Position numbers and translations under genes: made by a program. From assembly GCF_003417535.1 (NCBI RefSeq), contig NZ_QVLS01000007.1:186001-250000 (forward strand): a stretch of DNA of 64,000 nt. Direction: 5' to 3'. Positions 32,073 through 43,718 of the stretch are shown piece by piece (within the stretch, counting starts at the first letter, position 1; the number at the start of each line of letters is the position of its first letter). Below the pieces are notes generated by a model, which saw nothing but the letters and a program-made list of their open reading frames with translations, made no database searches and was not told the origin of the DNA. Origin of the DNA: Hydrogenophaga borbori. GTDB taxonomy: Bacteria; Pseudomonadota; Gammaproteobacteria; Burkholderiales; Burkholderiaceae_C.

Positions 32073-33148
32073 ACCACCACGCCCCCCTGATCATCGACGT
32101 CGCCGGCCTGACCCTGACCGACAGCGACCGCCAGCGCCTGGACCACCCCCTGGTGGGCGGCGCCATCCTGTTCGCCCGCAACTGGCGCGACCGCGCGCAG
32201 CTCACGCGCTTGTGCGCCGAGATCAAGGCGGTGCGCGACGATCTGCTGATCGCGGTCGACCACGAGGGTGGCCGCGTGCAGCGCTTTCGCACCGACGGTT
32301 TCACCGCGCTGGCGCCCATGGCGGCCTTCGGCGAGCGCTGGATGGCCGGCGGCGCCGACGGAGACGGCGCGATGCGCGCGGCCGACGCCGCCACGGCGGC
32401 CGGCTTCGTGCTTGGCGCCGAGCTGCGCGCCTGCGGCGTGGACCTGAGCTTCACCCCCGTGCTCGACCTCAACCACGGGGACAGCTCGGTCATCGGCGAC
32501 CGCGCTTTCGCGCGCGACCCGCGCGTGGTCACGGTGCTGGCGCAGGCGCTGATGCACGGCCTGCGCCAGAGCGGCATGGCCAACTGCGGCAAGCACTTTC
32601 CCGGACATGGCTATGTGCGCGGCGACACGCACCACGAGGTTCCGCGCGACACGCGCTCGCTCAAGGCCATCCTGGCCGACGACGCCTTGCCCTACGGCTG
32701 GCTCAGCGCCTCGCTCAGCGCGGTCATGCCCGCGCACGTGATCTACCCCAAGGTGGACGCCCGGCCCGCCGGTTTCTCGTCGCGCTGGCTGCAGGACGTG
32801 CTGCGCGCGCGCCTGGGCTTCACCGGCGCGGTGTTCAGCGACGACCTGGGCATGGCCGCGGCGCGCCAGATCGAAGGCCGCGCGGTGCGCTTCGCCGAGG
32901 CCGCCACGGCGGCGCTGCAGGCGGGCTGCGACATGGTGCTGCTGTGCAACCAGAGCGTGGTGGACGGTGGCGCGCCGATCGACGAGGCGATCGACGAGCT
33001 TTCGCGCGCCGCGCTGCAGGGCGGCTGGACGCCGTCGCCCGCGAGCGAGGAGCGCCGCCGCGCGCTGCTGCCCCAGGGCCGGGCCACGGCCTGGGACGAC
33101 CTGATGGTGGATCCGCGCTACATGCGCGCGCTGTCGCTGTTGCCTTGA
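32069..33148 (+). CDS. nagZ: Beta-N-acetylhexosaminidase NagZ
   Basis: Cytosolic glycoside hydrolase family 3 enzyme of 359 aa that trims GlcNAc from peptidoglycan fragments during cell-wall recycling. Family hallmarks are [24 protein letters not shown] with the catalytic histidine, and [11 protein letters not shown] with the nucleophilic aspartate. It is the last gene of the pdxJ-acpS-nagZ run and is convergent with the LON-domain gene 18 bp away. Confidence 0.95.
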   Translation: MNHHAPLIIDVAGLTLTDSDRQRLDHPLVGGAILFARNWRDRAQLTRLCAEIKAVRDDLLIAVDHEGGRVQRFRTDGFTALAPMAAFGERWMAGGADGDGAMRAADAATAAGFVLGAELRACGVDLSFTPVLDLNHGDSSVIGDRAFARDPRVVTVLAQALMHGLRQSGMANCGKHFPGHGYVRGDTHHEVPRDTRSLKAILADDALPYGWLSASLSAVMPAHVIYPKVDARPAGFSSRWLQDVLRARLGFTGAVFSDDLGMAAARQIEGRAVRFAEAATAALQAGCDMVLLCNQSVVDGGAPIDEAIDELSRAALQGGWTPSPASEERRRALLPQGRATAWDDLMVDPRYMRALSLLP

Positions 33149-33166
33149 GGCGCCCCGGGCGGGCGC

Positions 33167-33847
33167 TCAGCGGTCCAGCCCGAGCTTGTCGAGCAGGTCG
33201 GCCACGAGTTCGAGGCGCAGCAGCGGGTTGTCCAGCGCCATCAGCCGCTGCTTGAGCGCCAGCGGGGCGGGCACCAGTTCGCACCAGCGGTTGGCCACCC
33301 AGCCCGCGTCGTGCCAGTGGTACGGCGGCTGGATCGGCAGCTGGTCCTCGGCACCGGGTTGGCGCTCGCGCAGGTTTTCCAGCACGCGCTGGAGGCCGGT
33401 GGCCACCGAGACCAGTTCGTCCGGCACGGGCGCGGGGACGTCGGCCGGCAGCAGCTCGACGTCGGCCACCCACAGGCCGTGCGGCAGCCGCGTGCGGCGC
33501 GTGACGTTGAAGCGCTGCAGGCCCTGGCAGCGGATCATGTAGAGACCTGGCTGGGGTTTCTCCAGCGATTCGATGCGCGCGAGCACGCCGATCGGGTGGA
33601 AATCTTCCTTGGCGAAACCGTCGCCGCCGGGCGGGGCCTTGGGGTCGAGCCGGCGCACCTCGCTGCCTTCGCTCAGGCTCACCACGCCGAAGGGCGCGCC
33701 GGCCTTGTGGCAGCGGCCGATCATGTCGAGGTAGCGCACCTCGAAGATGCGAAGCGGCAGCCAACCGCCCGGGAACAGGACGGTCTGCAGCGGGAAGAGG
33801 GGCAGCTGGGCGAGCTTGAGCGCCTCAGCCGCCGGGCCGTCGCTCAA
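33167..33847 (-). CDS. LON peptidase substrate-binding-domain protein
   Basis: Stand-alone LON N-terminal-type domain of 226 aa with no ATPase or protease part. It begins [31 protein letters not shown], the typical LON-SB strand and loop pattern, and lies within about residues 12-200. The start is a TTG that overlaps the accD stop (TTGA), so translation is probably coupled. The role is unknown; family members are thought to bind peptides. Confidence 0.9.
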   Translation of the reverse strand: MSDGPAAEALKLAQLPLFPLQTVLFPGGWLPLRIFEVRYLDMIGRCHKAGAPFGVVSLSEGSEVRRLDPKAPPGGDGFAKEDFHPIGVLARIESLEKPQPGLYMIRCQGLQRFNVTRRTRLPHGLWVADVELLPADVPAPVPDELVSVATGLQRVLENLRERQPGAEDQLPIQPPYHWHDAGWVANRWCELVPAPLALKQRLMALDNPLLRLELVADLLDKLGLDR

Positions 33848-34722
33848 TCCTCGACCACCGCGTCGGCGCTCTGGCGCTGCATCATGGCCAGCAGGCTGGC
33901 CACGGTGGCGCGCAGTTCGCGGCGGTCACAGATGAAGTCGACCGCGCCTTTGGTCTGCAGGAACTCGGCGCGCTGGAAGCCTTCGGGCAGCTTCACGCGC
34001 ACGGTGTTCTCGATCACGCGCGGGCCGGCGAAGCCGATCAGCGCCTTGGGTTCGGCGATCACCACGTCGCCCACGAAGGCGAAGCCCGCGCTCACGCCGC
34101 CCATGGTGGGGTCGGTGAGCACGCTGATGTAGGGCAGGCCTTTCTTGGCCAGGCGCGTGAGGGAGGCGTTGGTCTTGGCCATCTGCATCAGCGACAGCAG
34201 GCCCTCCTGCATGCGCGCGCCGCCGGTGGCGGTGAAGCAGACGAAGGGCACTTTCTGCGCGATGGCCTCTTCGACGCCGCGCACGAAGCGCTCGCCGACC
34301 ACCGAGCCCATGGAGCCGCCCATGAAGTCGAACTCGAAGCAGGCCGCGATCAGGCTGATGCCCTTGACGGCGCCGCCCATGACGATGAGGGCGTCGGTCT
34401 CGCTGGTGCTCTCCAGCGCTTCCTTCAGTCGCTCGGGGTACTTGCGGCTGTCCTTGAACTTGAGCGCGTCGACCGGCAGCACCTCCTGCCCGATCTCGTA
34501 GCGGCCCTCGGCGTCGAGGAAGGCGTTGAGGCGCGCGCGCGCACCGATGCGGTGGTGGTGCGAGCAGTGCGGGCAGACGTTCTGGTTCTTCTCGAGGTCG
34601 TTCTTGTAGAGCACGGCCTCGCAGCTGGGGCACTTCACCCACAGGCCCTCGGGCACGCTGCGGCGCTCGGTGGGGTCGGTCGGGGTGATCTTGGGGGGGA
34701 GCAGCTTTTCGAGCCAGGACAT
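33844..34722 (-). CDS. accD: Acetyl-CoA carboxylase carboxyltransferase beta subunit
   Basis: Transfers carboxyl from biotin to acetyl-CoA, forming malonyl-CoA for the fatty-acid genes earlier in the window. The ATG at 34722 gives 292 aa. An N-terminal zinc ribbon is visible as CPSC (33-36 region) and CPHC about 19 residues on. The crotonase-like core has [23 protein letters not shown] and [10 protein letters not shown]. It follows trpA in the same direction, the usual trpFBA-accD order. Confidence 0.97.
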   Translation of the reverse strand: MSWLEKLLPPKITPTDPTERRSVPEGLWVKCPSCEAVLYKNDLEKNQNVCPHCSHHHRIGARARLNAFLDAEGRYEIGQEVLPVDALKFKDSRKYPERLKEALESTSETDALIVMGGAVKGISLIAACFEFDFMGGSMGSVVGERFVRGVEEAIAQKVPFVCFTATGGARMQEGLLSLMQMAKTNASLTRLAKKGLPYISVLTDPTMGGVSAGFAFVGDVVIAEPKALIGFAGPRVIENTVRVKLPEGFQRAEFLQTKGAVDFICDRRELRATVASLLAMMQRQSADAVVED

Positions 34723-34760
34723 GCGGTTCTCCAGGGGGGAGTGAGGGGCGCGAGGCGGGA

Positions 34761-35566
34761 TTATGCGTCCAGCGCTTTTCGGATGGTGCGCATGAACTGG
34801 ACGGCCACGGGCACCACTTTTTCGTGCGGTTCGTCTTCTATGAGCTGGATGAGCTTGCTGCCGATCACCACCGCGTCGGCGGTGCGGCCGATGGCGCGGG
34901 CGGTGTCCGCGTCCCGGATGCCGAAACCCACGCCGACCGGGATGCTCACGTGCGCGCGGATGCGCGGCAGCATGGCCTCGACCTGCGAGACGTCCAGCGT
35001 GCCCGCGCCGGTGACACCTTTGAGTGAAACGTAGTACACGTAGCCGCTGGCCACGCGCGCCACCTGGGCCATGCGCTCGTCGGTGGAGGTGGGGGCGAGC
35101 AGGAAGATCAGGTCCATGTCGCGCGCGCGCAGGGCGCGGGCGAAGTCTTCGCACTCCTCGGGCGGGTAGTCCACCACCAGCACGCCGTCCACGCCGGCCT
35201 CGGCCGCGTCGTTTACGAAGGCGCCGGCGCCGTGCTTCTGGTCGTAGCGCTCCACCGGGTTGGCATAGCCCATGAGCACCACGGGCGTGGTGGTGTTGCG
35301 CTCGCGGAAGCGCTTCACCATGGCCAGCACCTGCGTCAGGCCGATGCCGGCGGCCAGCGCGCGGTCGCCGGCCTTCTGGATCACGGGGCCGTCGGCCGAG
35401 GGGTCGGAGAAGGGCACGCCGAGTTCGATGACGTCGGCGCCCGCGTCGGCCATGCCCAGCATCAGCTCGGGCGTGATGTCGGCGAAGGGGAAGCCGGCCG
35501 TGACATAGGGGATCAGCGCCTTGCGGCCCTGGGCCTTGAGGTCGGACAGGGTTTTTTCGATGCGGC

Positions 35567-35570
<4 letters not shown>
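34761..35570 (-). CDS. trpA: Tryptophan synthase alpha subunit
   Basis: Cleaves indole-3-glycerol phosphate to indole; 269 aa. Motifs include the [11 protein letters not shown] start, the catalytic glutamate in [20 protein letters not shown], the aspartate in [13 protein letters not shown], and SLKGVTGAG. It overlaps trpB by 4 bp, so the two subunits of the synthase are coupled. accD follows after 38 bp. Confidence 0.97.
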
Positions 35571-36838
<1,268 letters not shown>

Positions 36839-36884
36839 GCGAAATCCTGTGCGGTGAATGGCCCCCGCGCGACCCGGGAACGGG

Positions 36885-37571
36885 TCAGGATCGCTGCGGG
36901 GAGGGTGCTGGCGCCGCGTCGGCGGCGCGCACGGCGGCCACGAAGGCCTGCATCTTGTCGGCGCTCTTGATGCCCTTGGACACCTCGATGCCGGAGCTCA
37001 CGTCAACGGCCCAGGGCCGGACGAGCCGAATGCCATCGGTCACGTTTGCAGGCGTGAGTCCACCAGACAAAACGAGGCGAGAGCTGGCGTTTAGTCGAGG
37101 GTGTGACCACGAGAAGGCCGTCCAGTCGAAGGATTGGCCGCCGCCGCCGAAACCCTCGACGTGGGCGTCGAGCAGGATGGCTTGGGCGGAGACGAAATCA
37201 TCGGCGAATTGTAGGAGATCGAAGCGTTTGCCTGCCTCGCCGGCGGGAATGCGTGCCGCGCGCAGGTAGGGCCGGCCCGCGGCCTGCGCCTCGGCGGGCG
37301 TTTCGTCGCCGTGCAGCTGCAGCAGGGCGTGGGGCACGGCGCGCAGACCGCGCGCGATCCACTCGGGGCTGGCGTTGACGAACAGCAGCACCGGCGTGAC
37401 GAAGGCGGGCAGGCGGCGCGCCAGTTCGCCGGCGCGCTCGGGGGAGACGAAGCGCGGGCTGGGCTCGTAGAGCACAAAGCCGATGGCGTCGGCCCCGGCG
37501 CGCACGGCCGCGTCCACGTCGGCTTCGCGCGTGAAGCCGCAGAACTTGATGCGGGTGCGGTGGGCGGACAT
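36885..37571 (-). CDS. trpF: Phosphoribosylanthranilate isomerase
   Basis: TIM-barrel isomerase of 228 aa in tryptophan synthesis. The start [22 protein letters not shown] carries the catalytic cysteine (KFCGFT), and the aspartate lies in [14 protein letters not shown]. The [23 protein letters not shown] end is typical. It lies between truA and trpB; a truA-trpF junction is conserved in many proteobacteria. Confidence 0.96.
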   Translation of the reverse strand: MSAHRTRIKFCGFTREADVDAAVRAGADAIGFVLYEPSPRFVSPERAGELARRLPAFVTPVLLFVNASPEWIARGLRAVPHALLQLHGDETPAEAQAAGRPYLRAARIPAGEAGKRFDLLQFADDFVSAQAILLDAHVEGFGGGGQSFDWTAFSWSHPRLNASSRLVLSGGLTPANVTDGIRLVRPWAVDVSSGIEVSKGIKSADKMQAFVAAVRAADAAPAPSPQRS

Positions 37572-37582
37572 GGATGGAAGGG

Positions 37583-38371
37583 CTAGGGCAGCCAGTCGAA
37601 GGCCGGCGTGCGTTCGGGCAGGCCCCAGGCGGCATCGTAGACCGGCCCGAGAAAGTACAGGCCGTCGGGGGAGAAGGTGGGCGCCGCGGCGTCGCGGCTG
37701 CGCGCGGCCAACACCTCGGCCATCCACCCGGGCGGGCGGTTGCCGCTGCCGATGGCGATGAGGCAGCCCATGATGTTGCGGATCATGTGGTGCAGGAAGG
37801 CATTGGCCTCGAACTCGAAGCGCCAGTAGGCACCGCGCCGGGCGATCTCGATGCGCCGCAGCGCCTTCACCGGCGTGTGCGCCTGGCATTGCGAGGCGCG
37901 GAAAGAGGTGAAGTCGTGCTCGCCGATGAGCGAGGCGGCGGCCTGGCGCATCGCCTCGAGATTGAGCGGTCGGAACACCCAGCCCACTTGGCCCTGCTCC
38001 ACGCTGGGCCGCACGGGCGACTCGAGCAGCACGTAGGCGTAGCGCCGCGCGATGGCGCTGGCGCGCGCGTGGAAGGCCGCGGGCACTTCCCGCGCCCATT
38101 GCACGGCAATGTCGGGCGGCAGGAAGCTGTTGGTGCCACGCACCCAGGCGTATTCGTCGCGGTGCAGGGGGGTATCGAAGTGCACCACCTGCATGAGCCC
38201 GTGCACGCCTGCGTCGGTGCGGCCCGCGCACAGGGTGCTCACGGCGGGCAGGGCGCAGAACTGGGCGAGCGCGGCTTCCAGCTTGTCCTGGACGGTATTG
38301 CCGCTGGGCTGGCTCTGCCAGCCGTCGTAGCCGCGGCCGTTAAAGCTCACGCCCAGCGCGATGCGGAGCAT
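37583..38371 (-). CDS. truA: tRNA pseudouridine(38-40) synthase TruA
   Basis: Modifies uridines 38-40 in tRNA anticodon arms. The ATG at 38371 gives 262 aa; a TTG 14 codons upstream (38413) is an alternative start. Motifs are LGVSFNGRGYDGWQSQP, the catalytic aspartate in CAGRTDAGVHGLMQVVHF, and the RNIMGCLIAIG region near the end. It is flanked by fimV and trpF. Confidence 0.95.
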   Translation of the reverse strand: MLRIALGVSFNGRGYDGWQSQPSGNTVQDKLEAALAQFCALPAVSTLCAGRTDAGVHGLMQVVHFDTPLHRDEYAWVRGTNSFLPPDIAVQWAREVPAAFHARASAIARRYAYVLLESPVRPSVEQGQVGWVFRPLNLEAMRQAAASLIGEHDFTSFRASQCQAHTPVKALRRIEIARRGAYWRFEFEANAFLHHMIRNIMGCLIAIGSGNRPPGWMAEVLAARSRDAAAPTFSPDGLYFLGPVYDAAWGLPERTPAFDWLP

Positions 38372-38422
38372 CGGGCTGGGCGTGGGGGGGGGATCGGCGG
38401 GGGTGTCGGTCAAGCGATGGCG

Positions 38423-41092
38423 TCAGGTCGTCAGGTCGGCCAGGAAGGTGCTGGCCTTGGCCTTGAGCGGGCCGGACGCCTCGGCCAGCACTTCCTCAGC
38501 GAGCGAGCGCGCGCCCTCGAAGTCGCCGATGGCGCGGAATTCCTCGGCCAGCGAGAGCTTGGTCTCCAGCGGGTTTTCTTCCGTGAGTTCGCCCACGGGG
38601 GCCATGGTCACCGGCTCCTTGTGGCCGCTGTCGAGGTCGAGATTGAGCCCGTCGAGGTTGAAGTCCATCAGGTTGCCTGCGGGTGCGGGTGCGGGCGCCG
38701 CGGCATTGGTCAGGTCCAGATCGAAGCCGGGGGCGCTGATGCTGTCGGGCGCGTCGCGCAGGCTGGGCACCTCGATGTCGGCCGGCGTGGTGGCCGAGCG
38801 CTCGGTCTCGTGGGCGGGCGAAGGCAGGTCGAGATCGAAGTCCATGGCGCGCGAGGACGCGGCGCCGGCCGGCTGCACCGAGGGTGCGGTCAGGGCGTCG
38901 GTGGCGTCGAGGTCGTCCAGGTCCGACATGGCGGCCATGTCGGGGTGCTCGGCCGGTGCCGGGCGAGACGGCGGGGCGTCGTCCATGGGCAGGTCGAGGT
39001 CCAGGTCCAGCGGACCGGCGCCCGTGGAGGCCTGTGAATCGAGGTTGACCGTGCTGGGGCTGAAGGCGTGCAGCCCGCCGGCCAGGGTGGCGGCGGCGGC
39101 GCCGGCCTTGGCCACGGGCTTGCCGCCGGGGTGGTAGAGCGGGTTGGTGGGGTCGAGCTCGCGGCCGAGCTCGCAGGCACGCTCCCACTCGGGGCCCTCG
39201 CCCTGGGTGAGGCCGAAGGCCTCGCTCGCCACCACCTCGAAGGCACGGGCGTCGCGGCGCTTGGCGTAGATCTCCAGCAGCTTGGTGTGGATGGCGACGC
39301 GCGTGGGGGTGCTGCGCATGGCCTCCTTGAGGATTTCCTCGGCCTGCAGGTCGCGGCCATAGGCGAGGTACACATCGGCCTCGGCCACCGGGTCCACGTC
39401 GCCAGCGGCGTCGAGCTGGCTGGGCGAATAGACCATGGACGAGCCCGAGGCCATGGCCTCGGCGGTGTCGATGCGCTGGCCGCCGCTGGAGCCGAAGAAC
39501 GAGTCGGGCTGCAGGCGGCTTTCCAGGAAGGAGCTGTCGACGTTGGCGTTGGCCTTGCGCTGTCGCACGCGCCACAGACCAAGGCCGGCCAGCAGCGCCA
39601 GCACGCCGCCCACCACGGGCAGCAGCAGGGGGTTCTCGGTGAGGCTGCTGAGGAAGCTGGGCTCATCGGCAGCGGGCGCCGGCACGGCGGGCGGGCTCGG
39701 GACCTTCACGGCAGGGGCCGGTGCCGTGGCTTCGGCCGGCGCGGGAGCGGGCGCAGGCGCGGCCGGCGCTTCGGCGGCCGGCGCGGGGGCCGTGCTGGGC
39801 GCAGGGGCCTCGGCGGCAGGTGCCGGTGCCGGGGCGGCGGGTGCCGCCGGTGCGGGCGACGCGGCGGCGGGCGCTGGCGCCGGGGTGGGGGCCGCAGGGG
39901 CCTTGGCCTGGTCGCCCAGCTTGGCGAGCTCCTCGATGTTGCGTTGCAACTCGGCGCTGCGCTGGGCCGCATCGGACGACTGGCGCTGCTGCGCGATCTG
40001 GGCTTCGCTGCTGGTGCCCGGTGTGCTGCCCGAGGGGCGGCTCAGCGTCAGGCGGTCGCTGGACGGCGCCGGGGCGCCCCGGTCCTGCACCTCGCTTTGC
40101 ACGCGGCCAGTGGCTTCGCGCTGGGCGGTGTCGACCCGGGCGGCGGGCGCGGCACCGGCCAGGCGACGGCGGTACTCGTCGAAGTCGCGGCTTTGCGCGG
40201 CAATGGTCTGGCGGGCTTCACCGGCGTCGATGGCCGAGGCGCTGGCCTGCGAGGGGAGGTCGATGACGGCGCCCGCGCGGACGCGGTTGACGTTGTTGTC
40301 GATGAAGGCGCTGGGGTTGGCCTGCAGCATGGCGACCAGCATCTGGTCGAGCGACACGTTCGCCGGGCGGTGGGCCTGGGCGATGGCGCCGGCCGTGTCG
40401 CCGCGCCGTACCGTGACCTGGCGCGGCGCGTCGCTGGCCGGTGCGGCGGCAGGCGCTGGCGCCGGGCGCGGCGCGCTGGCCACGGGGGCCGGCGCGGAAG
40501 CTGCGGGGGCCGGCGCGGGCGTCGGTGCCGGTGCCGCGGCCGCCGGGGCGGGCGCCGCCGGGGCCGGTGCACTGGCGCGCGGTGCGATGGGCGCCGGCTG
40601 CGGCGTCGACGCGCGCAGGTTCGGCGGATCGAACAGCAGGGTGTAGTCGCGCACCACGCGGCCGGTGGCCCAGTTGGCCTCGAGGATCAGGTCGACGAAG
40701 GGCTCGTTGACGGCGTTCGGGCCGCGCAGGCGCAGGTAGGCGCGGCCATCGGCGCGGCGCTGCAGGGTGATTTCGAGGCCGTTGAGCGCTGGGTTCACGT
40801 CCACGCCGGCGGCGCGGTAGGTGGCGCCGGGGGCGAGCGTCACGCGCAGGCTGGACGCCTCGTTGGCATTGATTTCAGGGACGTCGATCTCGGCGCGCAA
40901 GGGTTCGCCGAGGGCCGATTGCACCGAGACCCGTCCGAGGGCCAGTGCCTGGGCGTCGTGGGCGCTGAACACCAGCGTGGTGACCAGCGCGGCGGCTGCG
41001 ATGGCGTGCAGGTTGGCCAGGCCACGCCGACTTGTGCGGTCCGACACGGACGAGGTCAAAGGCAATGGGGTGTGTCGGGTGTGGGATGGCAC
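38423..41092 (-). CDS. fimV: FimV/HubP-family polar-landmark protein
   Basis: Large inner-membrane and peptidoglycan-linked protein of 889 aa, linked in relatives to type IV pili, twitching and polar organisation. A signal-like segment (about 30-50) ends near AQAL. The N-terminal FimV domain spans about 50-155, and a LysM-like domain about 223-281 (VTVRRGDTAGAIAQAHRP). One TM helix lies near 488-508 (LLLPVVGGVLALLAGLGLW). The cytoplasmic part has a TPR-like stretch (about 565-625) and the FimV C-terminal domain at 838-889. Ala/Pro-rich low-complexity linkers fill about 165-222 and 396-476. The order fimV-truA-trpF is conserved. Confidence 0.95.
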   Translation of the reverse strand: MPSHTRHTPLPLTSSVSDRTSRRGLANLHAIAAAALVTTLVFSAHDAQALALGRVSVQSALGEPLRAEIDVPEINANEASSLRVTLAPGATYRAAGVDVNPALNGLEITLQRRADGRAYLRLRGPNAVNEPFVDLILEANWATGRVVRDYTLLFDPPNLRASTPQPAPIAPRASAPAPAAPAPAAAAPAPTPAPAPAASAPAPVASAPRPAPAPAAAPASDAPRQVTVRRGDTAGAIAQAHRPANVSLDQMLVAMLQANPSAFIDNNVNRVRAGAVIDLPSQASASAIDAGEARQTIAAQSRDFDEYRRRLAGAAPAARVDTAQREATGRVQSEVQDRGAPAPSSDRLTLSRPSGSTPGTSSEAQIAQQRQSSDAAQRSAELQRNIEELAKLGDQAKAPAAPTPAPAPAAASPAPAAPAAPAPAPAAEAPAPSTAPAPAAEAPAAPAPAPAPAEATAPAPAVKVPSPPAVPAPAADEPSFLSSLTENPLLLPVVGGVLALLAGLGLWRVRQRKANANVDSSFLESRLQPDSFFGSSGGQRIDTAEAMASGSSMVYSPSQLDAAGDVDPVAEADVYLAYGRDLQAEEILKEAMRSTPTRVAIHTKLLEIYAKRRDARAFEVVASEAFGLTQGEGPEWERACELGRELDPTNPLYHPGGKPVAKAGAAAATLAGGLHAFSPSTVNLDSQASTGAGPLDLDLDLPMDDAPPSRPAPAEHPDMAAMSDLDDLDATDALTAPSVQPAGAASSRAMDFDLDLPSPAHETERSATTPADIEVPSLRDAPDSISAPGFDLDLTNAAAPAPAPAGNLMDFNLDGLNLDLDSGHKEPVTMAPVGELTEENPLETKLSLAEEFRAIGDFEGARSLAEEVLAEASGPLKAKASTFLADLTT

Positions 41093-41205
41093 TGGAACCT
41101 CGATGGGAAAAACCGAGAAATGACCATAGCATCAACGGATTACGGTTACAAGCTGAGAATCCGCTTGAGTTTGTGAGCCTACCGTTCGTCCCGCTGAGCC
41201 CCTCC

Positions 41206-41233
41206 GGTCTCGTTGCAGGTGTGCAACGAGACC
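41206..41233. other. Strong hairpin in the asd-fimV gap
   Basis: GGTCTCGTTGCA pairs perfectly with TGCAACGAGACC around a 4-nt loop. No T-tract follows on either strand. It may be a Rho-assisted terminator or an mRNA-stabilising structure at the asd 3' end. Confidence 0.55.
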
Positions 41234-41261
41234 AGGGGCGCCTGGCCTGGCGAGGCCCTGC

Positions 41262-42392
41262 TCAGGCCTGCAGCAGAATCCGCAGCATGCGGCGCAGCGG
41301 CTCCGCGGCGCCCCAAAGCAGTTGGTCGCCGATGGTGAAGGCGCCGAGGTATTGCGGGCCCATCGCCATCTTGCGCAGGCGGCCCACGGGAATGGTCATG
41401 GTGCCCGTCACGGCCACGGGCGTGAGGTCGCGCAGGGTGTCTTCCTTGGTGTTGGGCACCACCTTCACCCAGGCGTTGTCGGCCGCGATCATGGCCTCGA
41501 TGTCGGCCAGCGGCACGTCCTTCTTCAGCTTGAAGGTCAGGGCCTGCGAGTGGCAGCGCATGGCGCCGACGCGCACGCAGAAACCGTCCACCGGCACGGC
41601 CGGGCTGCCAAAGCCTTCGCCCTGGCCGAGGATCTTGTTCGTCTCGGCCATGCCTTTCCATTCTTCCTTGGACATGCCGTTGCCCAGGTCCTTGTCGATC
41701 CAGGGGATCAGCGAGCCGCCCAGGGGCACGCCGAAGTTGGCCACCTCGGCGCCGCTGAGCGAGCGCTGCTTGGCGATGACCTTGCGGTCGATTTCGAGGA
41801 TGGCGCTCTTGGGGTCGTCGAGTAGGGCCTTCACCTCGGCGTTGAGCGTGCCGTATTGCGTGAGCAGTTCGCGCATGTGCTGCGCGCCACCGCCGCTGGC
41901 GGCCTGGTAGGTCTGGGTGCTCATCCACTCGACCAGGCCCGCCTTGTAGAGGGCGCCCACGCCCATGAGCATGCAGCTCACGGTGCAGTTGCCACCGATC
42001 CAGTCGCGCCCGCCCTTGGCGAGCGCGTTCTGGATGACCGGCAGGTTGACGGGATCGAGGACGATGACAGCGTCGTCCTTCATGCGCAGGCTGGAGGCGG
42101 CGTCGATCCAGTGGCCCTTCCAGCCGGCGGCGCGCAGCTGGGGATAGACCTCGTTCGTGTAGTCGCCGCCCTGGCAGGTGATGACGATGTCGCAGCGCTT
42201 GAGCGCCTCGATGTCGTTCGCGTCCTGCAGTTTCGTCTCGTTCTTCGCCATCGCGGGGGCCTGGCCGCCCGCGTTGGAGGTGGAGAAGAACAGCGGCTCG
42301 ATCAGGTCGAAGTCTTTTTCCTCGACCATGCGATCCATCAGGACCGACCCGACCATGCCGCGCCAGCCAACCAGTCCAACCAACTTGCTCAT
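41262..42392 (-). CDS. asd: Aspartate-semialdehyde dehydrogenase
   Basis: NADPH-dependent enzyme at the branch point for lysine, threonine, methionine and diaminopimelate. The ATG at 42392 gives 376 aa with the start [17 protein letters not shown]. The catalytic cysteine lies in [12 protein letters not shown], and the substrate-binding arginine and histidine region is [15 protein letters not shown]. It lies downstream of leuB with a 245-bp gap that contains a short Thr/Ile-rich open frame. Confidence 0.97.
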   Translation of the reverse strand: MSKLVGLVGWRGMVGSVLMDRMVEEKDFDLIEPLFFSTSNAGGQAPAMAKNETKLQDANDIEALKRCDIVITCQGGDYTNEVYPQLRAAGWKGHWIDAASSLRMKDDAVIVLDPVNLPVIQNALAKGGRDWIGGNCTVSCMLMGVGALYKAGLVEWMSTQTYQAASGGGAQHMRELLTQYGTLNAEVKALLDDPKSAILEIDRKVIAKQRSLSGAEVANFGVPLGGSLIPWIDKDLGNGMSKEEWKGMAETNKILGQGEGFGSPAVPVDGFCVRVGAMRCHSQALTFKLKKDVPLADIEAMIAADNAWVKVVPNTKEDTLRDLTPVAVTGTMTIPVGRLRKMAMGPQYLGAFTIGDQLLWGAAEPLRRMLRILLQA

Positions 42393-42487
42393 TGAGATAC
42401 GCCCTTTCGTTGAAGTCATCGGGTCCAGACCAGACCGACTTGCCCGGCTCGTCTGGCCGGGAAGGGCGCACGACGAACCAGGCTGGA

Positions 42488-42589
42488 TCAGCCCTTAATG
42501 GTCGTGGTTTTGGTGGAGATTGCGCGCACGGCCACACCCGCCGTGGCGGCGGATGCGATGTTCAAGGCGAACGGGCGGGCGGCAAACAT
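42488..42589 (-). CDS. Candidate leader peptide before asd (33 aa, Thr/Ile-rich tail)
   Basis: A 34-codon frame on the minus strand lies 95 bp upstream of asd and 48 bp after the leuB stop. Its last ten residues read [10 protein letters not shown], with four Thr and two Ile codons. The E. coli thrL leader is also rich in Thr and Ile, both end products of the aspartate pathway that asd serves. Between its stop and asd the minus strand can form a CCCGGC/GCCGGG hairpin and a CCAGAC/GTCTGG hairpin, but no terminator T-tract. It may be a genuine attenuation peptide or a chance frame. Confidence 0.4.
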   Translation of the reverse strand: MFAARPFALNIASAATAGVAVRAISTKTTTIKG

Positions 42590-42637
42590 GGAGCGCGATT
42601 GTAGTGGATCGTCGGGCGCGCCAGGCCCCGGCGCGCG

Positions 42638-43708
42638 TCAGCGCAGCGCCTTCACCACAGCGGCACCCATCTCGGCGGTGCCGACGCGGGTCGTGCCTTC
42701 GCTGTGGATGTCGGGCGTGCGCAGGCCCTGGGCGAGCACCGCCTTCACGGCGGTCTCGATGCGGTCGGCGGCCTCGGGCTGGTTCAGGCTGAAGCGCAGC
42801 ATCATGGCCGCGCTCAGGATGGTGGCCAATGGGTTGGCCACGCCCTGGCCCGCGATGTCGGGCGCGCTGCCGTGGCTGGGTTCGTACAGGCCCTGGTTCT
42901 TCGCGTTCAGGCTGGCCGAGGGCAGCATGCCGATGGAGCCGGTGAGCATGGAGGCTTCGTCGGAGAGGATGTCGCCGAACATGTTGCCGGTGACCACCAC
43001 GTCGAACTTCTTGGGCGCGCGCACCAGCTGCATGGCGGCGTTGTCCACGTACATGTGCTCCAGCTCCACGTCGGGGTACTGGGCGTGCACCTCGGTGACC
43101 ACGTCCTTCCAGAACTGGAAGGTTTCGAGCACGTTGGCCTTGTCGACGCTGGTGACCTTCTTGTGGCGCTTGCGCGCGGCCTGGAAGGCGACGTGCGCGA
43201 TGCGCTCGATCTCCGGCTTGCTGTAGCGCATGGTGTCGAAGGCTTCGTCGGCGCCGGGGAAGTGGCCATCGATGGCGGTGCGGCGGCCCCGCGGCTGGCC
43301 GAAATAGATGTCGCCAGTGAGCTCGCGGATGATGAGGATGTCCAGCCCGGAGATGACCTCGGGCTTGAGCGTGGAGGCGCCCACGAGTTCGGGGTAGCAG
43401 ATGGCGGGGCGGAAGTTGGCGAACAGGCCCAGGTGCTTGCGCAGGCCCAGGATGGCCTGCTCGGGCCGCAGCGGTCGGTCGAGCTTGTCGTACTTCCAGT
43501 CGCCCACGGCGCCGAACAGCACGGCATCGGCCTGCTGCGCCAGTTGCAGCGTGGCCTCGGGCAGCGGGTGGCCATGGGCTTCATAGGCCGCGCCGCCGAC
43601 CAGGGCGGTTTCCATTTCGAAGGAGAGGTCGAGCGCCTGCAGGACCTTCACCGCTTCGGCGACGATTTCGGTGCCGATGCCGTCACCGGGGAGAACTGCG
43701 ATTTTCAT
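42638..43708 (-). CDS. leuB: 3-isopropylmalate dehydrogenase
   Basis: Third leucine-synthesis enzyme, NAD-dependent, 356 aa. The start [23 protein letters not shown], the substrate motif [27 protein letters not shown], and the metal site [11 protein letters not shown] are hallmarks. It lies 10 bp after leuD in the leuC-entericidin-leuD-leuB run. Confidence 0.98.
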   Translation of the reverse strand: MKIAVLPGDGIGTEIVAEAVKVLQALDLSFEMETALVGGAAYEAHGHPLPEATLQLAQQADAVLFGAVGDWKYDKLDRPLRPEQAILGLRKHLGLFANFRPAICYPELVGASTLKPEVISGLDILIIRELTGDIYFGQPRGRRTAIDGHFPGADEAFDTMRYSKPEIERIAHVAFQAARKRHKKVTSVDKANVLETFQFWKDVVTEVHAQYPDVELEHMYVDNAAMQLVRAPKKFDVVVTGNMFGDILSDEASMLTGSIGMLPSASLNAKNQGLYEPSHGSAPDIAGQGVANPLATILSAAMMLRFSLNQPEAADRIETAVKAVLAQGLRTPDIHSEGTTRVGTAEMGAAVVKALR

Positions 43709-43718
43709 GAATCAGGGG

